Origin: Paenibacillus sp.
GTDB lineage: Bacteria > Bacillota > Bacilli > Paenibacillales > YIM-B00363
Reading direction: 5' to 3'
Length of the DNA stretch: 64,000 nt
Assembly: GCF_031177825.1 (NCBI RefSeq)
Contig: NZ_JAPSKE010000009.1
Location: forward strand, 62,001 to 126,000
The notes beneath the pieces were generated by a model, which saw only the letters and a list, made by a program, of their open reading frames with translations, was not told the DNA's origin and made no database searches. The first letter of the stretch is position 1. Every line of letters begins with the position of its first letter. Below, piece by piece: positions 60,875 through 64,000 of this stretch. The translations under genes were made by a program, and so were the position numbers.

Positions 60875-63100
60875 TCAAGCCTCAGGCTCCTTATGGTCTG
60901 CGGAAACTCGAGGCGCATAATAGTTTGGAATCGGAACCTTCGCCCAATCGATGTCGGACGCGAAATAAAAGCTTGGATAGCAGGGCTGGTTGTATACAAC
61001 ATTCTGCCGCGCGACGCCCGTCCGATATTGCGCGTCGTGCATCAGCGTATATAACTTGCGGTCCGTCACCTCGGTGCTAAGGTAAATCCGGATCGCCGAG
61101 CTGTCCGCCGTTCGAACCGCCAGCTCTTCTCGCCAATCTCCGAATAAATCCGCGACCAGGCACGGATTTCCCTTGGTCCCGTTGTTGGAGCGGGTTCCTT
61201 CCGCCGTCAGCAACCGGCCCCTCTTCCAATCCTCGATCGCGACAGGCTGGTCGAAGGAGCCGCTGACGATTTGCGTCGTCATGTTCGCCGCCCATTTGAT
61301 GCTCATATTGGTGCCGGGAACCTTCTTATCGATCTGTTCTCCCTTGGCCGTCATCAGACCGAACGTCTTTTGGCTGAAAATGTCCTCGCTCGACCACGTT
61401 TGCAAACCGCGGCGCTCCGGATCCACCTGCCCGACCATCCCGCGTCCCACGTCGCCGGCGGCAAATCCGCCGTACAGCACTTCTCCCGTCGCCGCATCGC
61501 GGAGCGTATATCCGTAAGGACCCCATACGCCGCTCTCGTGGACCATGAAGATCTCGAGTCCCGGCCGGTCCGGGTCGATATCCGCGACGTGAAGGGCGTC
61601 GCCGTGGCCGAGCTTGGCGGTCGCGCCCGGCGCGGCGCCGGCGGGAGGCAGAACGCCCGTCGAACTATAAAGAATCGATCCGTCATGATCGATGGTCGCC
61701 GCTCCGTATATAATTTCGTGACAGCCGTCGCCGTCGACGTCCGCGATGCTTACCGAATGAGCGCCTTGTTTGGCGAGGCTTCCGAACGCCTCGTTCCTTC
61801 CGTCCGCCAGACGGAGCGTATCGCGAAACGGGTTATCCATCGGAACCCAACCGCTGTCGACGAACCACTTCTCCCGCAGATGCTTTCCATCCCACGAATA
61901 AGAGACTACTGCGGCTCTCGTATAATACCCTCGCGCAAATACGGCGTAAGGCTTCTTTCCGTCCAAATACGCCACCCCGGCGAGGAAGCGATCGACTCGA
62001 TTGCCCGGCTCGATCCGGTTCCACGCATAGTCGCCCCACATCAGACCGTCGTCGTGGCGTCCCGGCTTGTAACGGATGGTTTCCATTTCTTCTCCGGTCC
62101 GGCCGTTAAAGACGGTCAAATATTCAGGGCCCTTCAGGATAAAGCCTTGAAACGCCCTGAGGTTGTTCCGGTCGCTTCGACTAGGCGCATACACGTCGAT
62201 AAAGGTGTCGGCCAGCCGCTGCGCGTCTTCGCGGGATAACGGATAGCTGTATTGGTCTTCGACGCCGAAGCATCGCTCCAGCGTGGCCGGCCAATGTCCG
62301 GCTAGCACCTCTTCATGCGCATGCCATCCCATAAACTTCTGAACGAGATGCTCATAGTAATCCGAAGAACTCATCCGGTAATCGTCCTCATGGCGATAGC
62401 CCGCGGCCGCATCCTCCGGAAGCATGGTGATGTACGCTTCCGAGATCGGCTTGCCTTCGCGACTGTATCGGATCACCTTCGTTCCGGGCGCCGTCTTGAA
62501 CATGACCTCCGCCTTGCCGTCCCCGTCGAAATCGTACACCAGGAATTGCATATAGTGAGCTCCTGCCCGAATGTTCGCGCCCAAGTCGATGCGGTACAGC
62601 AGCGTTCCGTCATGCTTATAGCAGTCGATATATACGGGGCCGGTGTAGCCCGAATGCGATACATCCTTAGCGTTCGAAGGGTCCCATTTCACGAAGTACT
62701 CGTATTGGCCGTCGCCGTCCACATCCCCGACGCTCATATCGTTCGCGGAATACGTGTAGGCTTCTCCGGTCGGCGTGACGCCCCCCTCCGGTTTTCGAAG
62801 GGGGATTTCATAATAGTCGCTTTCCCAAGGGGTCGCCTCGGCGCTTCGGTCCGCTTCCCGTCCGTCCACGGCGGCGCACACCGAATAGATCGAAGTCGAG
62901 GTCCCGTCGCGATCCAAGTAGTTGGAGCTGTCCGCGATCCTTGCGATGAGCTCCCCATCGCGATAAAGGTGATAAACGGCGCCGGTCAACCCTTTCTCGC
63001 AATAACCGGTCACTTCGCTTCCAATCACCCTCCAACTTACGAACACGCCTTCGGATGTGGAGGCGGCGACCAATCCTCGATCCAAGTACTCAAGCTGCAT
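60875..63100 (-). CDS. Cytoplasmic PL11 rhamnogalacturonan lyase (YesX/YesW type)
   Basis: Beta-elimination lyase of 741 residues for the rhamnogalacturonan I backbone. It starts with an FN3-like domain (LEYLDRGLVAASTSEGVFVSWRV), followed by an eight-bladed propeller with repeated calcium-site motifs: VGDVDGDGQYEYFVKWDPSN, YDFDGDGKAEVMFKT, ADVDGDGCHEI and ADLFGDWREELAVRT. No signal peptide, as in intracellular YesX; it is longer than YesX. ATG 63100 shares its A with the preceding stop (TAATG), so translation is coupled to the PL26-like gene. Confidence 0.93.
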   Translation of the reverse strand: MQLEYLDRGLVAASTSEGVFVSWRVIGSEVTGYCEKGLTGAVYHLYRDGELIARIADSSNYLDRDGTSTSIYSVCAAVDGREADRSAEATPWESDYYEIPLRKPEGGVTPTGEAYTYSANDMSVGDVDGDGQYEYFVKWDPSNAKDVSHSGYTGPVYIDCYKHDGTLLYRIDLGANIRAGAHYMQFLVYDFDGDGKAEVMFKTAPGTKVIRYSREGKPISEAYITMLPEDAAAGYRHEDDYRMSSSDYYEHLVQKFMGWHAHEEVLAGHWPATLERCFGVEDQYSYPLSREDAQRLADTFIDVYAPSRSDRNNLRAFQGFILKGPEYLTVFNGRTGEEMETIRYKPGRHDDGLMWGDYAWNRIEPGNRVDRFLAGVAYLDGKKPYAVFARGYYTRAAVVSYSWDGKHLREKWFVDSGWVPMDNPFRDTLRLADGRNEAFGSLAKQGAHSVSIADVDGDGCHEIIYGAATIDHDGSILYSSTGVLPPAGAAPGATAKLGHGDALHVADIDPDRPGLEIFMVHESGVWGPYGYTLRDAATGEVLYGGFAAGDVGRGMVGQVDPERRGLQTWSSEDIFSQKTFGLMTAKGEQIDKKVPGTNMSIKWAANMTTQIVSGSFDQPVAIEDWKRGRLLTAEGTRSNNGTKGNPCLVADLFGDWREELAVRTADSSAIRIYLSTEVTDRKLYTLMHDAQYRTGVARQNVVYNQPCYPSFYFASDIDWAKVPIPNYYAPRVSADHKEPEA

Positions 63101-64000
63101 TACTCGGCCTCTCTCTCGGCTGCGACAGCCGCCAACATTTCTATGGAGTTCGGCAAATGCTCCCCGATTAATTCTAAACAAACGATCAGATTGATCGACC
63201 ATTGGGAAACCGTATTCGTAGAGATCCATGGGATTTCTTGAATCGGCCGTATGTATTCGAGGCGGGGTACCGGCCGCGCTTCAAGCGGCATGGTCACGCT
63301 CCAGCCGAAGCCGCTCCGAAGCAAATAGTCCCAGGCTTGCTCGGCCAACGCCCTGTTCATGTCGCGATCGGCCGCGAACGCCATCATCGCCGTCGACAGC
63401 ATCGGAATGTTCCAATCCTTGCCCTGTAGCGCGCCGCCCGTTCTCCGCGCTTTCTCTTCCTTCGGAAGATTGTAAAACTCGCCGTATTCCGCCAGCATCC
63501 GGACCCATTCCGGGTCCTTCAGCAGCATGGCCATCTCCTGCCACACCTGCGCGCCGCCCATGCAAATCATCAGGTGATGTCCGTAATTTTCGTCGCCGAA
63601 ATACAATAGCTCTCCGGTTTTCGGCTCGTAACCGAAGACGGGACCGGTCAGCAGCCGGTGAGGCATCCCTTTCAAGCACTCGATCCCGCGCAGCATCTTA
63701 TCCCGGTAAGCGGTGTCCTCGTAGCGTTCCCATTGCACCAGCCAGTTGGAACAAAATGCGGACCAATCCGGTCCGCTGCGCGTATGCGTCGGAAACTCGT
63801 CCTTGGCGAAGTACGCGCGCATCGGATCCAGCCGGAGCGTCGCGTAATCCGCGTCCTTCGCCTCGTCCATGATGTCTCCGATCCGCTCATCCGCCGTTAG
63901 GTAATAATAATATTTGTGCAGCCCGGCCATGCCGATCCGCGCTTCCTTGCAGCCGCAGCCCCAGTGCAGCACGTTATGCCTCGAACCGAGCCCGGCGTAT
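63100..64000 (-). CDS. YetA-like (PL26, PcRGLX) rhamnogalacturonan exolyase, 3' part
   Basis: The last 300 residues of a larger protein whose frame is open past the right edge (reading GLGSRHNVLHWGCGCKEARIG). Conserved-looking parts are HKYYYYLTADERIGDIMDE, SGPDWSAFCSNWLVQWERY and YGHHLMICMGGAQVW, an alpha/alpha-toroid pattern like the C-terminal domain of PcRGLX/YetA-type rhamnogalacturonan exolyases. It is coupled to the PL11 gene. The assignment rests on recollection of that family and on the adjoining lyase. Confidence 0.65.
   Translation of the reverse strand, partial: YAGLGSRHNVLHWGCGCKEARIGMAGLHKYYYYLTADERIGDIMDEAKDADYATLRLDPMRAYFAKDEFPTHTRSGPDWSAFCSNWLVQWERYEDTAYRDKMLRGIECLKGMPHRLLTGPVFGYEPKTGELLYFGDENYGHHLMICMGGAQVWQEMAMLLKDPEWVRMLAEYGEFYNLPKEEKARRTGGALQGKDWNIPMLSTAMMAFAADRDMNRALAEQAWDYLLRSGFGWSVTMPLEARPVPRLEYIRPIQEIPWISTNTVSQWSINLIVCLELIGEHLPNSIEMLAAVAAEREAE

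Noticed and set aside
1-64000. Defence system, prophage, integron or transposon
   Set aside because: No helicase, nuclease-effector, integrase, recombinase or transposase was recognised; every sizeable gene belongs to metabolism, transport, regulation or secretion.

Overview
The window is high-GC Firmicute DNA that looks like Paenibacillaceae (Paenibacillus/Cohnella type). The evidence is YesM/YesN two-component genes beside LplA/LplB/LplC-type sugar transporters, copper-amine-oxidase N-domain secreted proteins, a CD3324-family protein, strong GGAGG ribosome binding sites and CcpA cre-like sites. Nearly everything concerns uptake and breakdown of plant-derived sugars. No rRNA, tRNA, transposase, phage or CRISPR locus was recognised. 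High GC leaves long antisense frames open; these were left out.

Layout. 1-2.3 kb: end of a sugar ABC permease gene and a GH127 beta-L-arabinofuranosidase. 2.6-3.0 kb: a small secreted hybrid ORF. 3.3-13.2 kb (minus): a nine-gene sugar-catabolic operon (two dehydrogenases, FGGY kinase, shikimate-dehydrogenase-like enzyme, cupin phosphoglucose isomerase, 2-hydroxyacid dehydrogenase, epimerase, FucI, phosphotriesterase-like hydrolase) facing its own DeoR regulator; it carries no aldolase and no transporter. 14.2-18.6 kb: a small membrane protein and a very large secreted GHL10 glycosidase. 18.7-20.2 kb: an isolated FliS-like/flagellin-like pair and a 3 x 51 bp repeat. 20.3-26.4 kb: cation efflux, PanE-like reductase, secreted TIMP-like protein, an arginase homologue lacking its metal ligands, PhyH oxygenase with AraC regulator, FrnE-type thiol oxidoreductase.

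26.7-31.7 kb (minus): secreted protein, EEP-family phosphatase/nuclease, PHP hydrolase and a LacI regulator. 31.7-39.8 kb (minus): a complete myo-inositol pathway iolG-D-E-B-C-J-A with two near-identical operators. 40-46.5 kb: secreted protein, CD3324 protein, a CHY zinc-finger/ribokinase/nucleoside hydrolase operon facing an AraC regulator, and an M29 aminopeptidase facing a MocR regulator. 48.1-57.3 kb (minus): YesM sensor, YesN regulator, lipoprotein, two permeases and a GH51 arabinofuranosidase, a complete arabino-oligosaccharide uptake unit. 57.4-64 kb: small hypothetical protein, sulfatase, AraC regulator, Nudix hydrolase, cytoplasmic PL11 rhamnogalacturonan lyase and the 3' part of a YetA-like (PL26) gene.

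Together the genes suggest a soil or plant-litter saprophyte that imports pectin and arabinan fragments, trims them inside the cell, and feeds inositol and unusual sugars into central metabolism under local regulators plus CcpA. The most noteworthy items are the apparent pseudo-arginase, the nine-gene operon of unknown substrate, and the operator architecture of the iol and PHP/EEP loci.
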